Below, one piece after another: positions 42,365-53,568 of a stretch of 64,000 bases of DNA; the first letter of the stretch is position 1; every line of letters begins with the position of its first letter. The notes beneath the pieces are model-generated. The model worked only from the letters and a program-made list of their open reading frames with translations. It ran no database searches and had not been told where the DNA came from. Both the position numbers and the translations under genes were made by a program. Source of the DNA: Microlunatus kandeliicorticis (lineage in GTDB: Bacteria; Actinomycetota; Actinomycetes; Propionibacteriales; Propionibacteriaceae); NCBI RefSeq assembly GCF_014137855.1, contig NZ_JACGWT010000003.1, forward strand, positions 124,001-188,000, in the 5' to 3' direction.

Positions 42365-44146
42365 TCAGCTCTCGAAGCTCTGCAGCCACATCTCGAGCAC
42401 GGCGACCTGCCAGAGGACGTTGGACCCGAGCGTGGTCCGCGGGCCGTTCGGGTCGGCGAGCAGCTGCTCCAGCGCGGCCGGGGCGTAGATCGCCCGGTCC
42501 CGCGCCGACGGGGCGGCCAGCGTGTCGCGGACCAGGTCGAGCACGCCGCCCTCGAGGTGCCGGATCCCCGGCACCGGGAAGTAGCCCTTGGTCCGGTCGA
42601 TGACCTCGGCCGGGAGCAGCGACCGGCAGCCCTCCTTGAGGACGCCCTTGCCGCCACCGGCGAGCTTGAGCTCCGGTGGGCAGCGCGCGGCGAGCTCGAC
42701 GAACTCGTGGTCGAGGAAGGGCACCCGGGCCTCCAGCCCCCAGGCCATGGTCATGGTGTCGACCCGCTTCACCGGGTCGTCGACCAGCATCACCGTGGTG
42801 TCGAGCCGGAGCGCCGCATCGACGGCGGTGTCCGCCCCGGGACGCCCCTGGTGCGAGGCGACGAACGCCGCGCTGACGTCCCGGTCGAGCGCGTGGTCGG
42901 GGTTGAGCAGCCCGACCAGCTCGTCGTGGGTCCGGTCGACGAACACCGACCGGTACGCCGGCGACACCGCGTCGCGGCCGACCTCGGCCAGCGGCGGGTA
43001 CCAGTCGTAGCCGGCCAGCACCTCGTCGGCACCCTGGCCGGACTGGACGACCTTGATCGACTTCGTCACCTCCTCGCTGAGCAGGTAGAAGGCCACGCAG
43101 TCGTGACTGACCATCGGTTCGCTCATCGCCGCGATCGTCCGCGGCACCGCCGGGAGCAGCCGCGAGCTGTCGATGTGGATCCGGTGGTGGTCGGTGGCGA
43201 AGGTCCGGGCGACCAGGTCGGAGTAGGCGTACTCGTCGCCCGACTCGCCGCCCGCCGAGTCGAAGCCGATGCTGAAGGTGGCCAGGTCGGTCTGCCCCTG
43301 TTCGGCGAGCAGCGCGACCACGATCGAGGAGTCGATGCCGCCGCTGAGCAGCACCCCGACCGGGACGTCGGCGACCATCCGCCGCACCACCGCGGCCCGC
43401 AGCGCTTCCATGATCGCGTCCTGCCAGTCGCGCGCCGACCAGTCGGCCCGCGCGGGGTCGCGGGTGAAGTCGGGTTCCCAGTAGGTCTGGTCGCGGCTGC
43501 GGCCGTCCGGTTCGATCACCCGGACGGTGGCCGGCGGCAGCTTGCGGACCCCGCGGAACAGGGTGAGCGGGGCCGGCACCACCGAGTGGAAGCTCAGGTA
43601 GTGGTGCAGCGCCTCCCGGTCGAGCCCGGTGTCGACGTCGCCGGCGGCGACGATCGCTCGCAGCGACGAGGCGAACCGGATCCGCTGTCCCTGCTGCGAG
43701 ACGTAGAGCGGCTTGATCCCCAACCGGTCCCGGCCGAGCACCACCCGTCCGGTGTCGGTCTCGACCACCGCGAAGGCGAACATGCCCTTGAAGTGGCGCA
43801 CGCAGTCGGTGCCCCAGCGGTGGTAGCCCTTGATCACCACCTCGCTGTCGGCGGTGGAGAAGAACCGGTAACCGGCCGCGATCAGCTCCTCGCGGAGCTC
43901 GCGGTAGTTGTAGATGCAGCCGTTGAACACCAGGGCCAGCCCGAGCTCGCTGTCGATCATGGGCTGGCAGCCGCGGGCGGACAGGTCGATGATCGACAAC
44001 CGGCGGTGACCCAGCGCGATCGCCCCCTGGGCGTGGATCCCGCCGGAGTCCGGCCCGCGCGGCGTCATGCAGTCGGTCATCGTCTGCACCGCGCCGACGT
44101 CGGCCGGCGCGCCGTCGAGCCGCACCTCCCCGCAGATCCCGCACAT
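42365..44146 (-). CDS. asnO: AsnO-type glutamine amidotransferase (asparagine-synthetase family)
   Basis: Class II glutamine amidotransferase with an ATP-dependent synthetase domain, 593 aa. N-terminal Cys2 is the nucleophile (MCGICGE), with GPDSGG near 31 and NGCIYN near 75. The synthetase PP-loop is LLSGGIDSS near residue 267. Sequence blocks FNGCIYNYREL, SFHSVVPAPLTLF and DDPVKRVDTMTMAWGLEARVP fit the branch that amidates N-acetylglutaminylglutamine (the trio_amidotrans/AsnO group) better than ordinary AsnB. It should therefore amidate a carboxylate of a small peptide or amino acid. GAGGAGAGGAC lies about 4 bases before the ATG. It lies 42 bp from the upstream ligase gene. Confidence 0.9.
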   Translation of the reverse strand: MCGICGEVRLDGAPADVGAVQTMTDCMTPRGPDSGGIHAQGAIALGHRRLSIIDLSARGCQPMIDSELGLALVFNGCIYNYRELREELIAAGYRFFSTADSEVVIKGYHRWGTDCVRHFKGMFAFAVVETDTGRVVLGRDRLGIKPLYVSQQGQRIRFASSLRAIVAAGDVDTGLDREALHHYLSFHSVVPAPLTLFRGVRKLPPATVRVIEPDGRSRDQTYWEPDFTRDPARADWSARDWQDAIMEALRAAVVRRMVADVPVGVLLSGGIDSSIVVALLAEQGQTDLATFSIGFDSAGGESGDEYAYSDLVARTFATDHHRIHIDSSRLLPAVPRTIAAMSEPMVSHDCVAFYLLSEEVTKSIKVVQSGQGADEVLAGYDWYPPLAEVGRDAVSPAYRSVFVDRTHDELVGLLNPDHALDRDVSAAFVASHQGRPGADTAVDAALRLDTTVMLVDDPVKRVDTMTMAWGLEARVPFLDHEFVELAARCPPELKLAGGGKGVLKEGCRSLLPAEVIDRTKGYFPVPGIRHLEGGVLDLVRDTLAAPSARDRAIYAPAALEQLLADPNGPRTTLGSNVLWQVAVLEMWLQSFES

Positions 44147-44188
44147 GGTGTCCGTCCTCTCCTCGGCCGACCGGTCCGCCCGTTCGGG

Positions 44189-46801
<2,613 letters not shown>

Positions 46802-46969
46802 GCCTGGTCACGCTAGGACGGCCAGGTAACGCTGCGGTAACGGTCGGCCACCGGCTGCGTTCCGAGACCCTGGATCGGCCACGCCCGCCGGTGACCGGCT
46901 CGTGCTGCGTGAGCGGCTTCGGAAGAATTTCTGCTCGACGGCTCACAAAACGGCTCGCGAACCGGCCTT

Positions 46970-47016
46970 TCCTCGGTGAGAGCACTTCACGACCCGCAGG
47001 GTCCGTTCACCGAGGA
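46970..47016 (+). promoter_or_regulatory. Inverted repeat that could hide the HTH gene's ribosome-binding site
   Basis: TCCTCGGTGA (46970-46979) is exactly complementary to TCACCGAGGA (47007-47016), with a 27-base loop. The 3' arm includes the GAGG of the Shine-Dalgarno for the gene at 47025, so the folded leader would block translation. Confidence 0.6.
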
Positions 47017-47024
47017 GCACCGCC

Positions 47025-47597
47025 GTGGCCGAGTCCGGCACCGTCCACCGTCCGTCCGCCGCTGCCGTCCGGGTGGTCGCCGAACCCGAGGCGTTCGGCG
47101 GCTGGGTGCTCGCGGCCCCGTTCCGCGCCCACCTGCTGCACCTGCTGGCCGCCACCGGGCTGCCGATCCGGGTGCTGGCCGAGCTGGCCGGCGCCTCGCC
47201 GCGGTCGGTGACGCGGCTGCTGCGCGGTCGCGAGGGTCGTCCGCTGACCCGGATCGACCCGCTGCTGGCCCGGCGCCTCTACGCCCTCACCCCGCGGACG
47301 GTCCGGGAGACCCGGGAGCTCGCGGTCGACCCCGAACGCGGGGTCGCGGCGCTCGCCCGGCTCCTCGACCACGGCTGGACCACCGACGACGTCGCCGACC
47401 GGTTGCGGCTGTCGCGCGGTCTGGTCGGCGCCCTCCGCGACGGTCGCCGGGGGATGGTCTCCCGCTGGGTGGAGGCGCACCTGGTGGCCGCCGCCCGGAT
47501 GGTGGAGTCGCGACCCCTCGGGGTCGGTGCCCCAGCGGCCGGGACCGCCGCGGGCGTCGAGCACGACCGCGCCACCCGCACGGCGGCGGTGGCCTGA
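47025..47597 (+). CDS. Helix-turn-helix DNA-binding protein
   Basis: Protein of 190 aa with two HTH-like segments. One is near residues 44-68 (GLPIRVLAELAGASPRSVTRLLRG) and one near 117-143 (TTDDVADRLRLSRGLVGALRDGRR), followed by a helical region. No enzymatic or ligand domain. It could be a small transcription factor or nucleoid protein; the target is unknown. The GTG at 47025 has GAGGAG 8 bases upstream inside an inverted repeat that may regulate translation. It is divergent from the ligase/amidotransferase run, with 223 bp between, so it could regulate that run (inference). Confidence 0.7.
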   Translation: MAESGTVHRPSAAAVRVVAEPEAFGGWVLAAPFRAHLLHLLAATGLPIRVLAELAGASPRSVTRLLRGREGRPLTRIDPLLARRLYALTPRTVRETRELAVDPERGVAALARLLDHGWTTDDVADRLRLSRGLVGALRDGRRGMVSRWVEAHLVAAARMVESRPLGVGAPAAGTAAGVEHDRATRTAAVA

Positions 47598-47668
47598 GGT
47601 GACCGCGGTGCTGGCGCAGCCGTTCGCCGAGCGGTGCGGCGGACCCGGTGCTGGTTAGCATCCGGGCC

Positions 47669-48373
47669 ATGTCGCCGACCGGCGCCGCGCCCGGAGTCCT
47701 GCTCGCCGCCGTGACCGTGGTGGCGCTGGTCGTCCTGCTGCTGCTCCTCGGCGCCCCGGCGGTGCTCCGGCGGCTGCCCGAGGTCGAGCCGGGGAGTCCG
47801 GGTCACGATCCGGCCAAGCCGCCCTACCGCGGTCTGGGAACCCGCCGCCGGCGGACCTGGTGGGCGGTCGCGGGTGGGGTGGCCGCGGTCCTGGTCACCC
47901 TCACGGCCGATCCCCCGCAGTGGCCCGCCTGGACGGTGCTCGCCACCGGCGGGGTGCTGCTCGCGGGGATCGATGCCGCCAGCACCTGGGTGCCGTGGCG
48001 GCTGACCTGGAGCACCGGGATCGCGGTGGCGGCCGGCGGTCTGCTCGGGCTCGCGCTCGGGAGCGGCGCGGACGCCTGGTGGCGGCTGTGCGCCGGGGCC
48101 GGGATCGGCTTCGGCTGGTACCTGCTGATCCACCTGCTCAGCCGGCGCCGGATCGGCGTCGGCGACGTCTGGCTGGCCGCCCTGGTGAGCGGACCGGCCG
48201 CGGCGACGGGCTGGCTCGCCCTCTATCTCTGCCTGCTGCTCGGCGCGGTCGTCGGTGGGCTGCACGGCGCGGTGCTGCTGGCGCGCGGACACCGGGGCCC
48301 GTTCGCCTACGGCCCGTCGATCGTCGCCGGGGCGTTCCTCGCGCTCCCGGTGTCCGCCCTGGTCGGTGGTTGA
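47669..48373 (+). CDS. Prepilin peptidase (A24 family)
   Basis: Inner-membrane aspartyl peptidase of 234 aa with about seven hydrophobic helices. The two A24 catalytic aspartates are recognisable: GIDAASTWVPWRLTW near residue 100 and IGVGDVWLAALV (the GxGD motif) near 166. It lacks the N-terminal cysteine methyltransferase-type domain of PilD, as is usual in actinobacterial Tad systems. It normally removes prepilin leaders, yet no pilin, Tad or ComG genes occur in the window. The ATG at 47669 is used; a GTG seven codons earlier is possible. Confidence 0.82.
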   Translation: MSPTGAAPGVLLAAVTVVALVVLLLLLGAPAVLRRLPEVEPGSPGHDPAKPPYRGLGTRRRRTWWAVAGGVAAVLVTLTADPPQWPAWTVLATGGVLLAGIDAASTWVPWRLTWSTGIAVAAGGLLGLALGSGADAWWRLCAGAGIGFGWYLLIHLLSRRRIGVGDVWLAALVSGPAAATGWLALYLCLLLGAVVGGLHGAVLLARGHRGPFAYGPSIVAGAFLALPVSALVGG

Positions 48374-48434
48374 GCAGGACCGGCCTGCCTGCCGGGGCCG
48401 AGCTCGGGCCGGGCGAGCTCCCGCCAGGCGGAGC

Positions 48435-48878
48435 TCAGGCGCGCTGCAGGTCGGCCGACTCGCCGGCAGGCGCGGAGTCGTCGGCCCCGAGCGCGTGCAG
48501 CAGCGCCAGCGCGTAGGCGTCGGACCCGTCGCCGACCGGGGCGGTGTGGTGCGCTCCCTGCGGGCCGCGGACGGTGACCACGAAGCCCTCGCCCTCGCGG
48601 TCGAGCGACAGGAAGGCGTCGCCGAGCCGCTCGCGGAGCTGCTCCTCCCGGGGCAGCCAGACCGCGTCGTCGCTCTCGAGCGAGTCGAGCGCCCACTCGG
48701 TGGTCCCGTTGAAGTGGAAGCTGGTGCGGCCGGCGCGCTCGCGGATCTCGACGACCATGTCGCTGACCGTGAAGACCGACTCCTCGATCTCCGGCCGCGG
48801 GATGAAGAACTGGTCGGAGTTGACCGGGTGCCAGTCCAGCAGCCCCGTCAGCCGGCGGGCGAGCTCGCGGGAGATCAT
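48435..48878 (-). CDS. Conserved actinobacterial protein of unknown function
   Basis: Protein of 147 aa, soluble. It carries the block FNGTTEWALDSLESDDAVWLPREEQLRE, seen here as consecutive motifs FNGTTEWALDSL and VWLPREEQLRE, and an acidic C-terminus. The first part (LTGLLDWHPVNSDQFFIP) is followed by the strand VSDMVVEIRE. Homologues of this shape are widespread in actinobacteria near trpD/ctaE and are sometimes labelled pilus-assembly-like on weak grounds. No catalytic motif; function unknown. Confidence 0.78.
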   Translation of the reverse strand: MISRELARRLTGLLDWHPVNSDQFFIPRPEIEESVFTVSDMVVEIRERAGRTSFHFNGTTEWALDSLESDDAVWLPREEQLRERLGDAFLSLDREGEGFVVTVRGPQGAHHTAPVGDGSDAYALALLHALGADDSAPAGESADLQRA

Positions 48879-48974
48879 CGCCTCAGTCTGCCACCGGCCC
48901 GAACGCCCTCCCCGGGCGTCGCGGTCGGGCGCCCGACCCGAACCCGGTGGCCCGAGCCCTCGGAAGCGCTGGGG

Positions 48975-49022
48975 CGCTGAGCCTGTCGAAGGGCCAGTGG
49001 TGCCCTGAGCCCGTCGAAGGGC
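48975..49022. repeat. Two direct REP copies before trpD's 3' end
   Basis: CTGAGCCTGTCGAAGGGC is followed 15 bp later by CCTGAGCCCGTCGAAGGGC. The pair lies between trpD's stop and the start of the small conserved gene on the same strand, so it may end the trpD transcript. Confidence 0.75.
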
Positions 49023-49038
49023 AGGTGGCGGCGGTCGG

Positions 49039-50091
49039 TCAGACGGCGCGGGTGGCCGCCACCCAGCGGTCGAGCAGGGCGGCCGCCGACCCGTCGTCCA
49101 GCGCCGCCGCCGCGCGTTCGAGCGCTCCGCCGAGCTGGCCGGTCAGGTCGTCGGCGCGCGGGCCGTCCCAGGCGGCCAGAGTGGCAGCGGTGTTGAGCAG
49201 CACGATGTCGCGGACCGGTCCCGGCTCGCCGCCGAACACCCGCCGGGCCACCTCGGCGTTGTGCGCGGCGTCCGCGCCGACCAGGTCGGTCACCCGACTG
49301 CGGGGCAGGCCGAGGTCGGCGGGATCGAGCGTGGTGGTGGTGACCTCGCCGTCGGCGAACACCCAGACCGTCGAGGTCGTCGTGGTGGTGAGCTCGTCGA
49401 GACCGTCCCCGCCGTGGAAGACCAGCCCGCGGTTGCCGCGGCCGGCGAACACGCCGGCCATCAGCTCGGCCATCCGCGGGTCGGCCACCCCCACCGCCTG
49501 CGCGGCGGGCCGGGCCGGGTTGGCCAGCGGGCCCAGGAAGTTGAAGGTGGTGGGCACCCCGAGCTCGCTCCGCGTCGCCCCGGCGTGCCGGAGCGCCGGG
49601 TGGTAGTGCGAGGCGAACAGGAAGCCGATCCCCACCTGGTCGATCACCCGCACCTGCTGGGCCGGGGTCAGGGTGAGCACCACCCCGAGCTCCTCGAGCA
49701 GGTCGGCGGCCCCGCAGGCCGAGGTGGCGGCCCGGTTGCCGTGCTTGACCACCCGGGCGCCGGCCGCCGCGGCGACCACCGCGGCCATCGTCGAGATGTT
49801 GACCGTGTTCGCCTTGTCCGCGCCCGAGCCGACGACGTCCACCGACCGTCCGGGGACGCTGATCGGGGTGGCGAACTCGAGCATCCCGTCCGCCATCCCG
49901 GTGAGCTCGTCGACGGTCTCGCCCTTGCACCGCAGCGCGACCACGAAGGCGGCGATCTGGGCCGAGGTCGCCTCCCCGGCCAGGATCCGGCCCATCGCCC
50001 ACGCCGTCGAGTCGCGCGGCTGGTCCTCGCCGGCGATCAGCGAGCGGAGCACCGACCGCCAGCTGGGCGCGGCCGTCGCGGGCTCAGCCAC
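49039..50091 (-). CDS. trpD: Anthranilate phosphoribosyltransferase
   Basis: Second step of tryptophan synthesis: transfers phosphoribose from PRPP to anthranilate. It has 350 aa, typical. The PRPP-binding motif is VVGSGADKANTVNIST near residue 86 (GTGGD-type Gly-rich loop), then KHGNRAATSACGAADLLEELG with the anthranilate-site residues. FLFASHYHPALRHAGATRSELG and FNFLGPLANPARP follow. It is the only trp gene here; the rest of the pathway must lie elsewhere, as in mycobacteria (Rv2192c). The GTG start overlaps the stop of the upstream receiver-domain gene by 8 bases. Confidence 0.95.
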   Translation of the reverse strand: MAEPATAAPSWRSVLRSLIAGEDQPRDSTAWAMGRILAGEATSAQIAAFVVALRCKGETVDELTGMADGMLEFATPISVPGRSVDVVGSGADKANTVNISTMAAVVAAAAGARVVKHGNRAATSACGAADLLEELGVVLTLTPAQQVRVIDQVGIGFLFASHYHPALRHAGATRSELGVPTTFNFLGPLANPARPAAQAVGVADPRMAELMAGVFAGRGNRGLVFHGGDGLDELTTTTTSTVWVFADGEVTTTTLDPADLGLPRSRVTDLVGADAAHNAEVARRVFGGEPGPVRDIVLLNTAATLAAWDGPRADDLTGQLGGALERAAAALDDGSAAALLDRWVAATRAV

Positions 50092-50569
50092 CGCTGACGG
50101 CGGCGGTCCGGCCGGACCGCAGCAGCGCGGCCACGGCGGCCGGCAGCCGGATCGGGTCGATCGGGTGCGGCACGGCGGCGTCGGCCCGCGACCAGGTGGC
50201 CAGCCAGGCGTCGTCGGGTCGCCCGGTCAGCACCAGCACCGGCGGGCACTCCCAGATCTCGTCCTTGAGCTGACGGCAGATCCCCATCCCGCCGGGCGCC
50301 GCCTCGCCGTCGAGGATCACCAGGTCGATCCCCGGCTGGTCGAGGGTGCGGACGACCGCGGGCTGCGTCGCGACCTCGAGCACCTCGATCTCGGGCAGGT
50401 CGCGGGCGACCCGCCGTCCGAGGGCCAGCCGGACCTCGGTCCGCACGGTGCGGTCGTCGGAGTAGAGCAGCACCTTGAGGGTCTCGGTCGGCCCCGCCGG
50501 CTGCGCGGGCGCGCCGCCCGACTCCTCCGCGTGCTCGGCCTGCCCGGTCTGACCCGTCTGCTCGCTCAT
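50084..50569 (-). CDS. Degenerate stand-alone receiver-domain protein
   Basis: Receiver-type (CheY fold) protein of 161 aa after a Gln/Glu-rich leader of about 30 residues. The acidic pair is at D38-D39 (YSDDRT), the phospho-acceptor is D87 in LVILDGEA, and the Thr is T115 in VLVLTGR. The final conserved lysine of the KP motif is replaced by histidine (H135 in VPHPIDP), so phosphoryl signalling may be altered or lost. There is no output domain and no histidine kinase nearby. The ATG at 50569 is used; the stop overlaps trpD's start, so the two are translationally coupled. Confidence 0.82.
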   Translation of the reverse strand: MSEQTGQTGQAEHAEESGGAPAQPAGPTETLKVLLYSDDRTVRTEVRLALGRRVARDLPEIEVLEVATQPAVVRTLDQPGIDLVILDGEAAPGGMGICRQLKDEIWECPPVLVLTGRPDDAWLATWSRADAAVPHPIDPIRLPAAVAALLRSGRTAAVSGG

Positions 50570-50812
50570 CGCAACCCCGGTCCTCGTCGGCTGGTCGGTC
50601 CGCCCGGTCACGCCGGCGGCGTCCCGATCCTGAGCGCGGATGAGACGATCGTCACAGCCGCGGACCACCTGGCGCGAGCGGGTTCCCGCTCGGCCGGAAT
50701 CGTATCCCGCGCACCCCGCACGCCCGCGGCACGCCGCGTCCGCGGTGGCCCGGTCACAACTCGGCCCCGGCGGGCCCCCGATCTGGTTGGACCGGCGGCT
50801 GATGAGGCAATA

Positions 50813-50857
50813 ATGACCCCGTGGCTCTACACGCGCACGGAACCGAAGCACCGGTGA
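50813..50857 (+). other. Possible 14-codon upstream ORF overlapping the ctaE start
   Basis: An ATG at 50813 with GAGG 5 bases upstream opens [14 protein letters not shown] and ends in TGA at 50855-50857, 12 codons into ctaE in another frame. The GAGG site is better spaced for this ATG than for the ctaE GTG at 50821. It could be a leader peptide or a chance ORF. Confidence 0.35.
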
Positions 50858-51531
50858 TCAAGCCCCACTCGGCGCTGCACCCGATCCCCCAGTCCCGTCT
50901 GGTCGGCCAGCCCGGCAAGCCGGACAAGGTGGCCGTGGGCACGATCGTCTGGCTGGCCTCGGAGCTGATGTTCTTCGCGGCGCTGTTCGCGGCCTACTTC
51001 ACCATCCGCAACGTCACCAACGCCGACTTCACCTCGCGCGGGCTGGAGACGCTGTGGAAGAGCCAGAGCGGGATGCTCGACATCCCGTTCGCCATCACCA
51101 ACACCACGGTGCTGGTGCTGAGCTCGTTCACCTGCCAGATGGGCGTCTTCGCCGCCGAGCGCGGACAGGTCAGCCGGGCCGGATCGCTGGTCCAGTTCAC
51201 CAAGTGGGGCCTGCGCGAGTGGTACGTGCTGACCTTCCTGATGGGGTCGTTCTTCATCGGCGGTCAGGTCTTCGAGTACGCGGGCCTGATCAGCGAGGGT
51301 CTGACCATCTCGGCCAACCCCTACGGCTCGGTGTTCTTCCTGGCCACCGGCTTCCACGGCCTGCACGTCACCGGCGGTCTGTTCGCCTTCCTGCTGCTCC
51401 TCGGACGGACCTTCCTGGCGAAGACCTGGACGCACGAGCAGGCGGTCAGTGCCGTTGTAGTGTCCTATTACTGGCACTTCGTCGACGTGGTCTGGATCGC
51501 CCTCTTCGGCGTGATCTACATCCTGCGCTGA
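50821..51531 (+). CDS. ctaE: Cytochrome c oxidase (aa3-type) subunit III
   Basis: Structural subunit of the terminal oxidase, 236 aa, five membrane helices. The signature block [24 protein letters not shown] is near residue 40, and the paired segments [19 protein letters not shown] and [21 protein letters not shown] are near 176 and 213, both with conserved His and Glu/Asp residues. It lacks the first two helices of mitochondrial CoxIII, as is normal in actinobacteria. The bc1 genes qcrCAB follow, consistent with the known bcc-aa3 supercomplex. The GTG start is accepted with caution because the ribosome-binding site GAGG is 13 bases away. Confidence 0.93.
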   Translation: MALHAHGTEAPVIKPHSALHPIPQSRLVGQPGKPDKVAVGTIVWLASELMFFAALFAAYFTIRNVTNADFTSRGLETLWKSQSGMLDIPFAITNTTVLVLSSFTCQMGVFAAERGQVSRAGSLVQFTKWGLREWYVLTFLMGSFFIGGQVFEYAGLISEGLTISANPYGSVFFLATGFHGLHVTGGLFAFLLLLGRTFLAKTWTHEQAVSAVVVSYYWHFVDVVWIALFGVIYILR

Positions 51532-51628
51532 CCCTGCATCCGGGTCCCGGAGCGCGACTGAAAAGTTCTGCGAAGGGGCCCACAACTCCATCCGCCGAAC
51601 CGTTCAGACCCGACCGAGAGGCCCACCC

Positions 51629-52432
51629 GTGCGATTCCTGTCCTCGAGAAGACGACACCCGGTGGCCAAGCCGCTGCTGCTGGTGTTCGCCCTCTTCGTC
51701 ATGGGCGGGCTGTACGCCATCCTGGCGCCGTCCGACGTCTCCTCGGCCGACACCACCAAGAGCCAGCAGGTCGAGGCCGGCCGCAAGCTCTTCGCGGTTG
51801 GCTGCTCGTCCTGCCACGGCCTGAACGGTCAGGGCAGCAGCCAGGGCCCGACGCTGGTCGGCGTCGGCGCCGCGGCGGTCGACTTCCAGGTCTCCACCGG
51901 GCGGATGCCGCTGGCCTACCCCCAGCAGCAGGCCCCGCAGACCAAGGTGAGCTACAACGACGACGAGATCGCCGCGCTGGCCGCCTATGTCCAGACGCTC
52001 GGCCCGGGCCCGGAGATCCCCAGTGCCTCGCAGTACCAGCCGAGCGGGCTGACCGACGAGGAGGTCGCCCGTGGTGGTGAGCTCTTCCGCACCAACTGCT
52101 CGGCCTGTCACAACGCCGAGGGCGCCGGCGGCGCGCTGCCGAACGGCAAGTACGCCCCCAGCCTGGTCGGCGTCAGCGACAAGCACATCTACGAGGCCAT
52201 GCTGACCGGCCCGCAGCAGATGCCGGTCTTCTCCGACCAGGTGGTCACACCGAAGGACAAGCAGGAGATCATCGCCTACCTGCAGACGCTCCACGAGCGA
52301 CCCAACAACGGCGGTCTCGCACTGGGCGGCATCGGCCCGGTGAGCGAGGGGCTGTGGACCTGGATCGTCGGTCTCGGCGTGCTGGTGGCGTTCGCGGTCT
52401 GGATCGCGGCGAAGGGAGCGAAGGCGAAGTGA
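51629..52432 (+). CDS. qcrC: Diheme cytochrome c subunit of the cytochrome bcc complex
   Basis: Membrane-anchored c-type cytochrome of 267 aa that passes electrons from the Rieske subunit to the aa3 oxidase in actinobacteria, replacing soluble cytochrome c. Two heme-binding CxxCH motifs are present: CSSCH at residue 59 and CSACH at residue 157. Their methionine ligands are probably in GRMPLAYP and QMPVFSD. An N-terminal signal anchor (KPLLLVFALFVMGGLYAIL) and a C-terminal helix (LWTWIVGLGVLVAFAVWIAA) flank them. The GTG start is 97 bp after ctaE; the stop overlaps the qcrA start as GTGA. Confidence 0.95.
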   Translation: MRFLSSRRRHPVAKPLLLVFALFVMGGLYAILAPSDVSSADTTKSQQVEAGRKLFAVGCSSCHGLNGQGSSQGPTLVGVGAAAVDFQVSTGRMPLAYPQQQAPQTKVSYNDDEIAALAAYVQTLGPGPEIPSASQYQPSGLTDEEVARGGELFRTNCSACHNAEGAGGALPNGKYAPSLVGVSDKHIYEAMLTGPQQMPVFSDQVVTPKDKQEIIAYLQTLHERPNNGGLALGGIGPVSEGLWTWIVGLGVLVAFAVWIAAKGAKAK

Positions 52433-53568
52433 GCGGAACCGACGACGGCCCCGACGGCAACAACCTGCCCGAGGGCCGCGACCCCCGCGGTGAGCTGACC
52501 CAGAGCCGGTCGGTCGGCGGTCTGGTGACCACCGACGACCCCCGCTTCCCGGTCGCCGACCCCGGCATGGAGGAGCACCTCCCCCGGCTGACCGACGTCG
52601 ACGAGAAGGCGGCCAAGCGCGCCGAGCGCCAGGTGACGACGATGTTCGGCCTGGTGCCGGTCTTCGCGATCGCCTTCGTCGTCATCTACTTCGCGGTGCC
52701 GAAGACGATGACCATCGACTTCGGCTTCCTGCACACCAGCGCGCTGCACTTCGGCCTCGGCACCACCCTCGGTATGGCGATCCTGCTGATCGGCATCGGC
52801 GCGGTGCAGTGGGCGCGGCAGCTGATGGCTGACCAGGAGATGGTCGACGAGCGCCACCCGGCCGTCTCCAGCCAGGCCGACCGCGAGGAGATCCTCGCCG
52901 AGCTCGAGCAGGGCGTCGAGGAGTCACAGATCACCCGGCGCAAGACCATGGGCTACGCGCTGCTCGGCGCGATCGGCGTGGTCGCCGTGCCGTTCGTGAT
53001 CTTCCTGGCCGACCTCGGCCCGATCGCCACCAAGAAGGTGCGCGCCCGGACCATCGAGACGACCATCTGGAAGGCCGGCGTCCGACTGGTCAACGACGTC
53101 ACCTTCATGCCGCTCAAGCCCGAGGACATCCAGATCGGGCAGCTCGTCAACGGCGAGCCGGCCAACCTGCAGGACCTCGAGGGCGTCGAGCGCCAGCAGG
53201 CGATGGCCAAGAGCCCGATCATCGTCGTCCGGATGGACCCGAACGACATCAAGATCCCCGCGAGCCGCCGCGACTGGCAGGTCAACGGGATCCTCGCCTA
53301 CTCCAAGATCTGCACCCACGTCGGGTGCCCGATCTCGCTGTGGGAGCAGCAGACGCACCACCTCCTCTGCCCGTGCCACCAGTCGACCTTCGACCTGGGC
53401 GACTCGGGTGTGGTGGTGTTCGGTCCGGCCGCACGGTCGCTCCCCCAGCTGCCGATCACGGTGGACTCCGAGGGATACCTGGTCGCCCGCGAGGGCTTCA
53501 CGGTTCCGGTGGGGCCCAGCTACTTCGAGCGTGACTCGCGTCATGACTACAAGCAGGGTGAGAACTGA
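52429..53568 (+). CDS. qcrA: Rieske iron-sulfur subunit of the cytochrome bcc complex
   Basis: Rieske protein of 379 aa with three membrane helices (near residues 68-85, 105-125 and 175-195) rather than the single anchor of mitochondrial forms. The [2Fe-2S] ligands are C295 and H297 (CTHVGC) and C315 and H318 (CPCHQS), with C300 and C317 positioned for the stabilising disulfide. The region DLGDSGVVVFGPAARSLPQL matches the cluster-shielding loop. The N-terminal 50 residues are acidic and cytosolic. The GTG overlaps the qcrC stop and the TGA overlaps the qcrB start, so all three subunits are translationally coupled. Confidence 0.96.
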   Translation: MSGTDDGPDGNNLPEGRDPRGELTQSRSVGGLVTTDDPRFPVADPGMEEHLPRLTDVDEKAAKRAERQVTTMFGLVPVFAIAFVVIYFAVPKTMTIDFGFLHTSALHFGLGTTLGMAILLIGIGAVQWARQLMADQEMVDERHPAVSSQADREEILAELEQGVEESQITRRKTMGYALLGAIGVVAVPFVIFLADLGPIATKKVRARTIETTIWKAGVRLVNDVTFMPLKPEDIQIGQLVNGEPANLQDLEGVERQQAMAKSPIIVVRMDPNDIKIPASRRDWQVNGILAYSKICTHVGCPISLWEQQTHHLLCPCHQSTFDLGDSGVVVFGPAARSLPQLPITVDSEGYLVAREGFTVPVGPSYFERDSRHDYKQGEN

